Assembly: GCF_900637195.1 (NCBI RefSeq)
Contig: NZ_LR134356.1
Location: 2,356,001-2,420,000, forward strand
Direction of reading: 5' to 3'
Origin: Mycolicibacterium aurum
GTDB taxonomy: Bacteria > Actinomycetota > Actinomycetes > Mycobacteriales > Mycobacteriaceae
Length of the DNA stretch: 64,000 nucleotides
This document shows, in pieces, positions 37,328-45,257 of this stretch. Position 1 is the stretch's first letter. The number at the start of each line of letters is the position of its first letter. The position numbers and the translations under genes were made by a program. The notes below the pieces were generated by a model. That model was not told the DNA's origin. It saw only the letters and a list, made by a program, of their open reading frames with translations, and made no database searches.

Positions 37328-39241
37328 ATGCTTGAACAGATCCGCGGTCCCGCTGATCTGCAACACCTGTCGCGGGCGCAGATGGACATCCTCGCCCGTG
37401 AGATCCGCGACTTCCTGATCCACAAGGTTGCGGCCACGGGTGGGCACCTGGGACCCAACCTCGGCGTGGTCGAGTTGACGTTGGCGCTGCACCGCGTCTT
37501 CGACTCTCCGCATGACCCGATCCTGTTCGACACCGGGCATCAGGCCTACGTGCACAAGATGCTCACCGGCCGGTGCCAGGATTTCGATTCGCTGCGCAAG
37601 AAGGACGGGCTGTCCGGCTATCCGTCCCGGACGGAGAGCGAGCACGACTGGGTGGAGTCCAGCCACGCCAGTTCGTCGCTGTCCTACGCCGACGGACTCG
37701 CGAAGGCGTTCGAGCTGAGCGGGCATCGCAATCGCCACGTGGTGGCCGTGGTGGGCGACGGCGCGCTGACCGGCGGGATGTGCTGGGAGGCCCTGAACAA
37801 CATCGCCGCGTCCCGGCGCCCCGTCGTGATCGTCGTCAACGACAACGGTCGCAGCTACGCGCCGACCATCGGCGGGTTCGCCGAGCACCTCGCCGGTCTG
37901 CGATTGCAGCCGGGCTACGAGCGGGTGCTCGAAGAGGGGCGTAAAGCCGTGCGCGGTGTGCCCGTCATCGGCGAGTTCTGTTACCAGTGCATGCACAGCG
38001 TCAAGGCGGGCATCAAGGATGCGCTGTCACCGCAGGTGATGTTCACCGATCTCGGTCTGAAGTACGTCGGTCCGATCGACGGTCATGACGAGTCCGCCGT
38101 GGAAGGCGCTCTGCGGCATGCCCGCGCCTTCAACGCCCCCGTCGTCGTCCACGTCGTGACCCGCAAGGGCATGGGATATGCCCCCGCCGAGAACGACGTG
38201 GACGATCAGATGCACGCCTGCGGCGTGATCGATCCCGAGACCGGGTTGGCCACCTCCATTCCCGGGCCGGGATGGACGTCGACGTTCTCCGACACCCTAA
38301 TTCGCCTGGCGTCCAAGCGCCGCGATGTGGTGGCGATCACGGCGGCGATGCCGGGCCCCACCGGGCTGAGCGCTTTCCGGCAGCACTTCCCGGACCGGTT
38401 CTTCGATGTCGGTATCGCCGAGCAGCACGCGATGACATCGGCCGCCGGTCTGGCGATGGGCGGAATGCACCCGGTGGTCGCGGTCTACTCGACGTTCCTC
38501 AACCGTGCCTTCGACCAGCTGCTCATGGACGTTGCGCTGCACAGCCTTCCGGTGACGTTGGTGCTCGATCGCTCGGGTATCACCGGTCCCGACGGCGCCA
38601 GCCACAACGGCATGTGGGATCTGTCGCTGCTCGGCATCGTGCCGGGTATGCGGGTGGCCGCGCCGCGCGACGGCTCCCGCCTGCGTGAGGAGCTCGGCGA
38701 GGCGCTCGACGTCAACGACGGCCCCACTGCCCTGCGGTTCCCGAAGGGCGATGTCGGCGAAGACATCACGGCCATCGAACGTCGCGGCGGCATCGACGTC
38801 CTGGCGGTTCCCGCCGACGGCATGTCCGAGGATGTGCTCGTGGTGGCCGTCGGACCGTTCGCGGCCATGGCGATCGCGATCGCCGAACGGCTGCGCAACC
38901 AGGGCATCGGTGTGACGGTCGTCGACCCGCTGTGGGTTCTTCCCGTGCCGGGTGAGATCGCCACCATGGCGCAGCGGCACAAGCTGGTCGTCACGGTCGA
39001 GGACAACGGCGTACACGGTGGCGTCGGCTCTGCGGTGTCGGCTGCCCTGCGGCGCGCGGAGATCGACGTGCCGTGCCGCGACGCAGCGCTGCCTCAAGAA
39101 TTCTTCGCGCACGCGTCACGGGGAGAGGTGCTGTCCGACATCGGGCTGACCGAACGCAACATCGCCCGCCAGATCACCGGTTGGATTGCCGCGCTCGGTG
39201 CATCGGTGGCCGACCGCGAAGTCAGCGAGCAGCTCGACTGA
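37328..39241 (+). CDS. dxs: 1-deoxy-D-xylulose-5-phosphate synthase
   Basis: 637 residues, thiamine diphosphate enzyme making DXP from pyruvate and glyceraldehyde-3-phosphate, the first step of the MEP isoprenoid pathway. TPP-binding [16 protein letters not shown], His/Glu region [13 protein letters not shown], and the transketolase-like second half with [20 protein letters not shown] and [16 protein letters not shown] are all present. Start ATG 37328. Cytoplasmic. The gene marks the left boundary of the accessory region: in M. tuberculosis the next gene is the RNase D-like gene that here lies about 19 kb away. Confidence 0.98.
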   Translation: MLEQIRGPADLQHLSRAQMDILAREIRDFLIHKVAATGGHLGPNLGVVELTLALHRVFDSPHDPILFDTGHQAYVHKMLTGRCQDFDSLRKKDGLSGYPSRTESEHDWVESSHASSSLSYADGLAKAFELSGHRNRHVVAVVGDGALTGGMCWEALNNIAASRRPVVIVVNDNGRSYAPTIGGFAEHLAGLRLQPGYERVLEEGRKAVRGVPVIGEFCYQCMHSVKAGIKDALSPQVMFTDLGLKYVGPIDGHDESAVEGALRHARAFNAPVVVHVVTRKGMGYAPAENDVDDQMHACGVIDPETGLATSIPGPGWTSTFSDTLIRLASKRRDVVAITAAMPGPTGLSAFRQHFPDRFFDVGIAEQHAMTSAAGLAMGGMHPVVAVYSTFLNRAFDQLLMDVALHSLPVTLVLDRSGITGPDGASHNGMWDLSLLGIVPGMRVAAPRDGSRLREELGEALDVNDGPTALRFPKGDVGEDITAIERRGGIDVLAVPADGMSEDVLVVAVGPFAAMAIAIAERLRNQGIGVTVVDPLWVLPVPGEIATMAQRHKLVVTVEDNGVHGGVGSAVSAALRRAEIDVPCRDAALPQEFFAHASRGEVLSDIGLTERNIARQITGWIAALGASVADREVSEQLD

Positions 39242-39246
39242 TCGAG

Positions 39247-40449
39247 ATGACACCACGTCGCGTCGCCCGGATTGCGGCGGTCGTGCTGCTGACGGCGGTC
39301 GCGCTGGTCGGCGGCGTGCCCACCGCGGCCGCGTCGGCACCCGCCTGGTCCGGTCTGGACTCCCGCGCCTACGACGGGCCCACCCCGCCGCCGGGTCAAC
39401 TGCTCGACGCGGTGGCCCTCGACCCGGCGCTGTCGGTGTCAGGCGCCGGCGCTGCCTACCGCACCCTGTACTCCACCCGTGATCAACACGGTCGCCCAGC
39501 GGTCAGCACCGCGGTGGTCTTCACCCCGAAAACGCCTGCGCCGCAAGGGGGGTGGCCGGTCGTAGCCTGGGCGCACGGCACCGTCGGGCTCGGTGACGAC
39601 TGCACGCCGTCGGCCCTGACGCGCAGTGAGCGCGACGACGAATACCTGTCGCACTGGCTGGACCAAGGCTATGTGGTGGTCGGCAGCGACTACGCCGGCC
39701 TCGGCACTCCCGGTCTGATGAGCTACCTCAACAGCGTCACGACCGCCCGCGGCGTGGTGGATTCCGTGCTGGCGGCGCATCAGATGGATCTGCGACTGTC
39801 TCCGAAGTGGGCTGTCGTCGGTCAGTCACAGGGTGGGGCGGCTGCGGTCGCCACGGCCCGGTGGGCAAGCGAGTTCAGTGCCGAATCGGACGCGGGTGCG
39901 GAGTTGGACTACCGCGGAGTCGTCGCCACCGGCACGCCCGCGCAGGTGGAGACCATCGTCAAGCAGGCCGGACCCGCCATGCCCGTGCCACCCGAACTGG
40001 GCCCGATGGCCAGCGCCTACACCGCTTACATCGTGGCGGCACTGCGGGATGCGCGTCCCGATCTGGATCTGAACCGGGTGCTGACCGATGCCGGCCGGGC
40101 CGCTGCCGACGAGGCCGAGATCCGATGTGCGGCAGACCTGGCCGGAACATTGGCGGGGATGTCGGTGCCCAGCTTCTTCTCCGCGCCGGTGACCTCGATT
40201 CCCGGAGCGGCCGCCGCGATCGACGACTTCATGGGCATCCCGTCGTCGGGGTATGACCGGCCGCTGTTCCTCGGAGTGGGATTGCAGGATCGGGACGTGC
40301 CTGCCGACCTGACGCTGCGGTTCGCAGAGAAGCTGAGGTCCAACGACCAGGACGTGACGCTGAAGGTCTATCCCGATTCCGATCACAGTGGCACCGTGCT
40401 GACCTCCATCCCGGATTCGACCGCATTCCTGGCCGGCATCTTCAGCTGA
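39247..40449 (+). CDS. Secreted lipase (secretory lipase / LIP family)
   Basis: 400 residues with a signal peptide (VARIAAVVLLTAVALVGGVPTAAASA) and a large alpha/beta hydrolase domain. The nucleophile is in VVGQSQGGAAAVAT, the oxyanion His-Gly in VVAWAHGTVG, and candidate acid and His in LQDRDVPADL and PDSDHSGTV. This is the secretory lipase family (LIP) common in actinobacteria, acting on acylglycerols outside the cell. It starts 5 bp after dxs stop and overlaps the convergent HxlR gene by 8 bp. A conserved cysteine pair (DDCTPS, IRCAAD) fits an extracellular protein. Confidence 0.82.
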   Translation: MTPRRVARIAAVVLLTAVALVGGVPTAAASAPAWSGLDSRAYDGPTPPPGQLLDAVALDPALSVSGAGAAYRTLYSTRDQHGRPAVSTAVVFTPKTPAPQGGWPVVAWAHGTVGLGDDCTPSALTRSERDDEYLSHWLDQGYVVVGSDYAGLGTPGLMSYLNSVTTARGVVDSVLAAHQMDLRLSPKWAVVGQSQGGAAAVATARWASEFSAESDAGAELDYRGVVATGTPAQVETIVKQAGPAMPVPPELGPMASAYTAYIVAALRDARPDLDLNRVLTDAGRAAADEAEIRCAADLAGTLAGMSVPSFFSAPVTSIPGAAAAIDDFMGIPSSGYDRPLFLGVGLQDRDVPADLTLRFAEKLRSNDQDVTLKVYPDSDHSGTVLTSIPDSTAFLAGIFS

Positions 40450-40900
40450 CCTGGAGGCCGGGGCCGGGGCTCACCTCGACGTCGACGGCGGTGATCGTCG
40501 CGCCGCACGTGTCGCAGAGCAGATGGGTGTGCGCGTGACCGCCGCACTCGCGATGGCGGTACTCCACGAACGGTCCGTCGGGCGCCAGATACTTGTCCCC
40601 CCAGGAACGCAGTGCCATCAGCACCGGATAGAGATCCAAACCCTTTGACGTCAAACGGTATTCGTGACGGGTTCGCCTGTCGTCCCGATAGGCGCAGCGG
40701 TCCAGCACGCCGGCGTCCACCAATCGTCGCAGCCGGTCGGCGAGCACCGGGCGGCTGAGGCCGAGGCTGGACTGCAGGTCGTCGAAGCGGCGGATACCGG
40801 CGAATGCCTGTCGGAGGATCACCAGCGTCCACCGGTCTCCGAGCAGCCCGAGGGGCCGCAGGATCGAGCAGGGCTCAACGGCCAGATCGTCGTGACGCAT
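40442..40900 (-). CDS. HxlR-family winged-helix transcriptional regulator
   Basis: 152 residues. The HxlR domain (residues 8-~100) shows CSILRPLGLLGDRWTLVILR, FDDLQSSLGLSRPVLADRL and the wing DRRTRHEYRLTSKG. A C-terminal extension holds CGGHAHTHLLCDTCGATI, a possible zinc site (Cys/His). It is divergent from the alpha/beta hydrolase with only 29 bp between starts, so it most likely controls that gene and itself. It lacks the GntR operator found further right, so it belongs to a separate module. Confidence 0.88.
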   Translation of the reverse strand: MRHDDLAVEPCSILRPLGLLGDRWTLVILRQAFAGIRRFDDLQSSLGLSRPVLADRLRRLVDAGVLDRCAYRDDRRTRHEYRLTSKGLDLYPVLMALRSWGDKYLAPDGPFVEYRHRECGGHAHTHLLCDTCGATITAVDVEVSPGPGLQVS

Positions 40901-40907
40901 CCCAGAA

Positions 40908-40926
40908 TTCTAGCCATTGCGTTCTA
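40908..40926. promoter_or_regulatory. Direct repeat in the 29-bp HxlR/hydrolase divergent gap
   Basis: TTCTA occurs at 40908-40912 and 40922-40926, 14 bp apart, with a palindromic AGAATTCT overlapping the first copy. In such a short divergent gap this is the likely HxlR-binding region overlapping both starts. No hexamer promoter is clear. Confidence 0.35.
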
Positions 40927-40929
40927 AAA

Positions 40930-41910
40930 ATGAACTCAGATATGGTCGTGGATGTGGACGCTGAACTCGAACGCTGGCGGAGTGCGGGGAGCTGTTTCGA
41001 CTACCTGGGCTTCGACATCTTCTTTCGCCATGAGGGGCACGGGCCGAATCTTCTTCTCGTCCACGGCTATCCGTTCAACACCTGGGACTGGCATCCGCTG
41101 TGGAGCCGGCTCACCGAACGCTTCACGGTCATCGCGCCGGACATGATGGGGATGGGTTTCTCGGCCAAGCCCGTGGCGTACGGCTACAGCGTGCACGACC
41201 ACGCGGACATGCACGAAGCCCTGCTGGCGCATCTCGGCGTCGGGGCGGCCCACATCCTGGCCCACGACCTCGGCGACTCGGTGGCCCAGGAGATGCTCGC
41301 CCGCCATGTCCGCGGCGAGCAGGCCTACGGCGCGGTGGGCATCGAGTCGATCACCTGGCTCAACGGGGGCATGTTCAACGAGTCCTACCACCCCCGGCTC
41401 ATGCAGAAGGCGATGTCGCAGACGCCGTTGGGCGACCTCGTGAGCCCGCTCCAGGGCAGCGCTCTGTCGAGACGCGTCCTCGAACCGACCATCAACGAGA
41501 TGTTCGGTCCACACACGAAGCCGGACCGGCGGATGCTCGACCTGTTCCACCAGATCCTGGAGTACAACGACGGAAAGCGGGTGCTGCACAAGGTCGGCCG
41601 GTTCATCGGCGACCGCTATGAGCACCGCAACCGGTGGGTGCGCGCGATGAGAGAGACGGACGTGCCGATGCGGCTCATCGACGGCGCGCTCGATCCGAAC
41701 TCTGGAGCGCACATGGCTCGCCGCTACGCCGAAGTCATTCCGGACGCCGATGTCGTGTTGCTCGACGAGATCGGGCACTGGCCTCAACTCGAAGCACCGG
41801 ATGCGGTGTGGCGCCATTTCATCGACCATGTCGACAGGGTCACTGGGCGGGCGGCGTTCCCGTCGGCCGAACATGGCGCGTTGCCGGGCGATTCGGCGCC
41901 CGATCGGTGA
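40930..41910 (+). CDS. Alpha/beta hydrolase with Asp nucleophile (epoxide hydrolase / dehalogenase / MEST-like)
   Basis: 326 residues. The oxyanion motif LLVHGYPFNTWDWHPLW and cap domain are typical, but the nucleophile elbow reads LAHDLGDSVAQEM, with Asp instead of Ser. Asp nucleophiles are found in epoxide hydrolases and haloalkane dehalogenases and in the related MEST group. Candidate acid is in DGALDPNSGAHM and the His in EIGHWPQLEAPD. The ATG at 40930 is used; an ATG four codons later is possible. It is divergent from an HxlR gene and lies 103 bp before the GntR regulator, without the shared operator, so membership in the downstream regulon is unclear. Confidence 0.8.
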   Translation: MNSDMVVDVDAELERWRSAGSCFDYLGFDIFFRHEGHGPNLLLVHGYPFNTWDWHPLWSRLTERFTVIAPDMMGMGFSAKPVAYGYSVHDHADMHEALLAHLGVGAAHILAHDLGDSVAQEMLARHVRGEQAYGAVGIESITWLNGGMFNESYHPRLMQKAMSQTPLGDLVSPLQGSALSRRVLEPTINEMFGPHTKPDRRMLDLFHQILEYNDGKRVLHKVGRFIGDRYEHRNRWVRAMRETDVPMRLIDGALDPNSGAHMARRYAEVIPDADVVLLDEIGHWPQLEAPDAVWRHFIDHVDRVTGRAAFPSAEHGALPGDSAPDR

Positions 41911-41955
41911 CCATGGACACGGGGAAACGGGAGAGTCGCGACACTCGCGACGCAG

Positions 41956-41994
41956 TTGACTACTGGCCGGTGAAGATCGCATAGTGTATCCAAT
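41956..41994 (+). promoter_or_regulatory. Promoter of gntR-ridA with overlapping GntR operator (site A)
   Basis: TTGACT (41956-41961), 18-bp spacer, CATAGT (41980-41985). The 12-mer AGTGTATCCAAT (41983-41994) starts inside the -10 box and lies 20 bp before the regulator ATG. It fits the palindromic consensus ATTGnATnCAAT shared with three other sites (B, C, D) in this cluster and resembles the VanR operator ATTGGATCCAAT. Autorepression is inferred. Confidence 0.75.
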
Positions 41995-42013
41995 CAGCTG
42001 AAAGCGAGAGTCG

Positions 42014-42775
42014 ATGCCACCGCGCACCGCAATCAAGGGTTCGGTTCCCGCGGACCCCGAGCGTTCCGCCGCGAGCGACCTGGCCAAGGGCGTCGTGCGG
42101 GGGCGCCGGCCGGACTTCGTGCGCCCCAAGACCGCGCAGCAGGCCGTCGCGGAGGCGCTGCGGCAGGACATCACCACGGGCAAACTGGCGCCGGGAAGCT
42201 GGATCGTCCAGGAGACGGTCGCCGAGCAGTTCGGGGTGTCGCGCATTCCCATCCGGGAAGCGCTGAAGACCCTGGAGGCCGAGGAATACATCACCTACGT
42301 GCCGCACAGCGGTTATCGCGTCACGAAGCTCAGCCTGGACGATCTCCTCGAGGTGTTCACGCTGCGGGCGATCCTGGAAGAGGCGCTGATCCGGGACGCG
42401 ATGCCGAGCGTCTCCGACGAGATCGTCGACGACATGCGCACCTGCAACGCCCAAATGGACGCCGCGCTCGCCGAGGGTGACCTGATCGCGGTCGGTGTGT
42501 TCAACCGGCAGTTCCATTTCCTGACGTTTCACGCCAGCGGCATGGCTCGTACCAAGCGCATCGTCGCCCAGCTGTGGAACACCGCCGATGCCTACCGGCC
42601 GATGTACTCGGCGCTGCTCGACATGCCGAAGGTCTGTCACGAGCACATCGCGATGATCGACGCGATGGCCGCGCGCGACGTCGAGCGGATGGTGGCGCTC
42701 AACCACGAACACCGTTCGCACGCCATCGAACCGATCCATCGGATCTTCGAGACGGAATCCGGCGCGTCGGCGTGA
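42014..42775 (+). CDS. GntR-family transcriptional regulator, FCD (FadR/VanR) subfamily
   Basis: 253 residues. A basic N-terminal extension (~45 residues) precedes a winged helix (AVAEALRQDITTGKLAPG, EQFGVSRIPIREALKTLEA) and an all-helical FCD effector domain (TLRAILEEALIRDAMPSV, FNRQFHFLTFHASG with metal-type His/Asp residues, HEHIAMIDAMAARD). FCD regulators bind carboxylic-acid effectors, usually pathway substrates, and release DNA. It is the only regulator among the catabolic genes; an operator lies in its own promoter and identical 12-bp motifs precede the three other transcription starts of the cluster. It overlaps the RidA-type gene start (GTGA). Confidence 0.92.
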   Translation: MPPRTAIKGSVPADPERSAASDLAKGVVRGRRPDFVRPKTAQQAVAEALRQDITTGKLAPGSWIVQETVAEQFGVSRIPIREALKTLEAEEYITYVPHSGYRVTKLSLDDLLEVFTLRAILEEALIRDAMPSVSDEIVDDMRTCNAQMDAALAEGDLIAVGVFNRQFHFLTFHASGMARTKRIVAQLWNTADAYRPMYSALLDMPKVCHEHIAMIDAMAARDVERMVALNHEHRSHAIEPIHRIFETESGASA

Positions 42776-43239
42776 CCGTGGCCGATCGGCTCCGGCAATC
42801 GGGACTGGTTCTTCCCGTGGCGCCACCGCCCAAAGGGGCGTACTACCCGAGCCGCCGCTGTGGTGACCAGCTGTGGGTTTCGGGGGCGACGGCCCGGCGG
42901 CCGGATTCGCCCGCGCTACGGGGCGTCGTCGGCCACGACGTCAGCATCGACGCCGCCGCCGAGCAGGCGGGGCTGGCCGCGATGAACCTGCTCGCGGCGA
43001 TCGACGGCGCCGTGGGGCTCGACGCGGTGTCCGCCGCGGTGCACCTGCGAGGTTACGTCCGCGCGGTCGCCGAATTCGACTCCCATCCCTCGGTCATCGA
43101 CGGTGCGTCACGGGTTCTGATCGCGGCGTTCGGCGAGGATGTCGGTGCCCACGCGCGGACGGCGATCGGCGTCGCGTCGCTACCGGGTGGGGCCTGCGTC
43201 GAACTCGACGTCGTCGTCAGCGTCGCGGCACGGGCCTGA
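42772..43239 (+). CDS. RidA-family protein (YjgF-like), second copy in window
   Basis: 155 residues, GTG start coupled to the GntR stop; a second GTG two codons later is possible. RidA blocks are RCGDQLWVSGATARR, EQAGLAAMNLLAAIDGAVG, AVHLRGYVRAVAEFDSHP and the C-terminal IGVASLPGGACVELDVVV. The Arg that binds the imine carboxylate in enamine deaminases (ARLP motif) is Ser here (ASLP), the pattern of another RidA subgroup, so deaminase activity is not assured. In context it could hydrolyse the 2-imino acid released by the enamidase. Its 3' end overlaps the convergent coxG-like gene by 23 bp. Confidence 0.85.
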   Translation: MTVADRLRQSGLVLPVAPPPKGAYYPSRRCGDQLWVSGATARRPDSPALRGVVGHDVSIDAAAEQAGLAAMNLLAAIDGAVGLDAVSAAVHLRGYVRAVAEFDSHPSVIDGASRVLIAAFGEDVGAHARTAIGVASLPGGACVELDVVVSVAARA

Positions 43240-43822
43240 GCCGGTCCAGCCAGCGACCGATCGCCAGGCCCAGTGCGACTCCGGCACATCCGTTGAGCGC
43301 CAAGGTGATCCATTCTTCGCGTAGCGCGATCGCCGGAACGGCCACGCGGGGTGCCGGTAGTGGCTGCGGCGCTGCGTCGCCGCCGGCGATGACGCTGTTG
43401 AGACGGACGGTGAACTGACGGACGATGCGGTTGCCGACCTGGGTGATCACGCCCTCGCCGAACTGAGCGACGCGGCCGCCGAGCTGGAGGTCGGTGGTGA
43501 CGGTGACTGCGGACCGGTCCTCGTCGCCGTGGGCGACAAGGCGCACCGTGGCTTCGGCGGACCCGTTGCCCTTGCGGTCACTGGCAGTTCCGCGGACCAC
43601 CATCTCGCGTGCGGTGTTGTCTTGAGAGACCAGAGTTGCCTTGCCCGCCAACGTCATACCGATTGGACCGACCTTGACGGTGACGCGGGCGTGGTAGTCG
43701 CGGCCGTCATTCCGGTCCAGTTCGGCGCCGGGAATGCAGTCGACGACGGTAGGAATGTCGGTCAGGACCGCCCACGTGGTGTCCAGTGGCGCGTCTACCG
43801 TGAACGCGTTGACGAGCTGCAT
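43217..43822 (-). CDS. CoxG-like SRPBCC-domain protein with C-terminal membrane anchor
   Basis: 201 residues from an ATG with GGAGG eight bases upstream. Residues 1-~145 form an SRPBCC/CoxG domain (MQLVNAFTVDAPLDTTWAVL, DCIPGAELDR, VKVGPIGMTLAGKA, LQLGGRVAQFGEGV). A linker and one helix (WITLALNGCAGVALGLAIG, ~173-190) ending in basic residues anchor it to the membrane. CoxG partners with molybdenum CO dehydrogenase and, from recent mycobacterial work as I remember it, binds menaquinone to accept electrons. Here it should serve the molybdenum hydroxylase encoded at 48.7-52.5 kb. It is transcribed away from the LLM gene through operator B. Confidence 0.88.
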   Translation of the reverse strand: MQLVNAFTVDAPLDTTWAVLTDIPTVVDCIPGAELDRNDGRDYHARVTVKVGPIGMTLAGKATLVSQDNTAREMVVRGTASDRKGNGSAEATVRLVAHGDEDRSAVTVTTDLQLGGRVAQFGEGVITQVGNRIVRQFTVRLNSVIAGGDAAPQPLPAPRVAVPAIALREEWITLALNGCAGVALGLAIGRWLDRLRPVPRR

Positions 43823-43864
43823 TCGCTTGCCTCCGGTGTTGTGCATCGGTCTCAACGACCTTAC

Positions 43865-43887
43865 GATTGGATACGATATACACAATC
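43865..43887. promoter_or_regulatory. GntR operator between coxG-like and LLM genes (site B)
   Basis: An imperfect 23-bp palindrome with arms GATTG and CAATC. It contains ATTGGATACGAT (43866-43877), which fits the ATTGnATnCAAT consensus with one deviation. Read on the minus strand, 22 bases align without a gap to site D at 17 positions (ending ATCCAATC). It can control both divergent genes: 43 bp to the coxG-like start, 29 bp to the LLM start. Confidence 0.7.
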
Positions 43888-43915
43888 CCCACTGTGGTCC
43901 AAGGAGGCTTCCCGG

Positions 43916-44914
43916 ATGCTGAGCATGGGTGCAGGACTGTTCCCCACCGAACCGACGGCGGCGATGTGCGCGTACGTACGGCTCTGCGAAGACCTCGGCT
44001 ACGACCACGTGTGGTTCGGCGACTCGCAGAACATCTGGCGCGAGTCGTCGACCGTGATGGGTGCGGCCGCGGTCGGAACCTCCCGGATCGTGTTCGGCAC
44101 CGGGGTGACCAACGCGGTGACCAGGCACCCGTCCCTGCTGGCGTCCACGTGGGCCACGCTGGCCGAATTCACCGGCGGCCGTGTCGCCCTCGGAATCGGA
44201 ACCGGCGACTCCTCGCTGCGCACGATGGGCCTCAAGCCGCTCAAGCTCGCCGAACTGGAGAAGTCGATCGGTGACCTCCGGGCGCTGTTCCGCGGCGAGA
44301 AGGTCGCCGAGCCCACCAGCGGTGCGGAGTACCACCTCAACTATCTGAGCGGTCGGGTCGACGTCCCGGTCTACATCGCGGCTTCCGCCCCCAAGATCCT
44401 GGAGATGTCCGGTCGCATCGCCGACGGCGTCATCGTATTGGTCGGTACGGCACCGGAGTTCATCAAGGGTGCGCTGGACACCATCGAGCGCGGTGCTGCC
44501 CAGAGTGGTCGCTCGCTCGATGATCTGCACATCGTGCTGTGGACGCCGACCGCGATCGGTGAGGACAGCACGGAGGCCCGCGACCTGGTCCGCGCGCATG
44601 TCTCGCGTGTCGCGATCCGCCCCCTCCCGGCCAGGGTCGACCCCTCGCTGGAAAAGGCCATCGACCGGATCCGGGACCAGTACAACTACTACGAGCACAT
44701 GAATCCCGAGGCCGCGCACGCCGACCTGGTGCCGGACGAGCTCGTCGATCTGTTCGCGCTCGCCGGTACCAAGGCCGAGTGCGCACAGCGACTCAAGGAG
44801 ATCGAGTCGCTCGGGGTGGACCAGGTCTCGATCGTCCCGTTCGTCCGGCCCGGCCAGAGCCGCGAAGGCACCATCCGTACGTTCGCCGACATCGTCAACG
44901 GCCGACTCGCATGA
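43916..44914 (+). CDS. LLM-class flavin/F420-dependent oxidoreductase (Mer-like)
   Basis: 332 residues, bacterial-luciferase-like TIM barrel. Features are LCEDLGYDHVWFGDSQ, FGTGVTNAVTRHPSLLAST, GGRVALGIGTGDSS, PVYIAASAPKILEMSGRIADG, and a C-terminal tail with LGVDQVSIVPFVRPG. The pattern matches the F420-binding subgroup (methylene-tetrahydromethanopterin reductase-like) rather than FMN monooxygenases, and mycobacteria make F420. AAGGAGG lies eight bases before the ATG. It shares a GntR operator with the coxG-like gene. In the proposed pathway it is the candidate reductase of the hydroxylated pyridine ring; that is inference. Confidence 0.85.
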   Translation: MLSMGAGLFPTEPTAAMCAYVRLCEDLGYDHVWFGDSQNIWRESSTVMGAAAVGTSRIVFGTGVTNAVTRHPSLLASTWATLAEFTGGRVALGIGTGDSSLRTMGLKPLKLAELEKSIGDLRALFRGEKVAEPTSGAEYHLNYLSGRVDVPVYIAASAPKILEMSGRIADGVIVLVGTAPEFIKGALDTIERGAAQSGRSLDDLHIVLWTPTAIGEDSTEARDLVRAHVSRVAIRPLPARVDPSLEKAIDRIRDQYNYYEHMNPEAAHADLVPDELVDLFALAGTKAECAQRLKEIESLGVDQVSIVPFVRPGQSREGTIRTFADIVNGRLA

Positions 44915-45201
44915 CAGCGCCCGGCGCTCCCGATCCGCGTGGGTACCCCGCGCCGGGCAGTGCCGCTCCGGGATCACCTCCGCCGTTGAAGCGGGCGTTG
45001 ACGCCCGCCGATGGAGTCCTGATGGCATCCGCCGGGGATGCGAACCGTACGAAAGACGCTATTCCGCAGTGGAATTCGAGGTCGCGAGAGGTGCCGGGCG
45101 CCGTGGGGCTGCGTGGCGCGGTCACGGTGCTCGGGGTGGCCGTCGGCCTGGAGTTGGCCGGCATCTTTTCACGACGTCGTAACACGAAAACGTTGACGTA
45201 G
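44911..45201 (+). CDS. Small Pro-rich single-pass membrane protein, unknown
   Basis: 96 residues, ATG overlapping the LLM stop (ATGA), so translationally coupled. The first ~30 residues are Pro/Gly/Ala-rich (DPRGYPAPGSAAPGSPPP), a short polar middle follows, and the C-terminus holds one membrane helix (GAVTVLGVAVGLELAGIF) with a basic end (SRRRNTK), like the anchor of the CoxG-type protein. It may localise the LLM enzyme or the hydroxylase at the membrane. I do not recognise any family. Confidence 0.6.
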   Translation: MTAPGAPDPRGYPAPGSAAPGSPPPLKRALTPADGVLMASAGDANRTKDAIPQWNSRSREVPGAVGLRGAVTVLGVAVGLELAGIFSRRRNTKTLT

Positions 45202-45231
45202 ATCACAGGATCTTCGTATAGTGGATCCAAT
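45193..45231 (+). promoter_or_regulatory. Promoter of the importer operon with overlapping GntR operator (site C)
   Basis: TTGACG (45193-45198), 18-bp spacer, TATAGT (45217-45222), a near-consensus vegetative promoter. The 12-mer AGTGGATCCAAT (45220-45231) overlaps the -10 box, the same geometry as site A, and differs by one base from the VanR operator ATTGGATCCAAT. A CRP-like half site (TCACA) lies in the spacer at 45203-45207. Confidence 0.8.
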
Positions 45232-45257
45232 ATTCACCATCTCCTGGAGGCCCCCAC

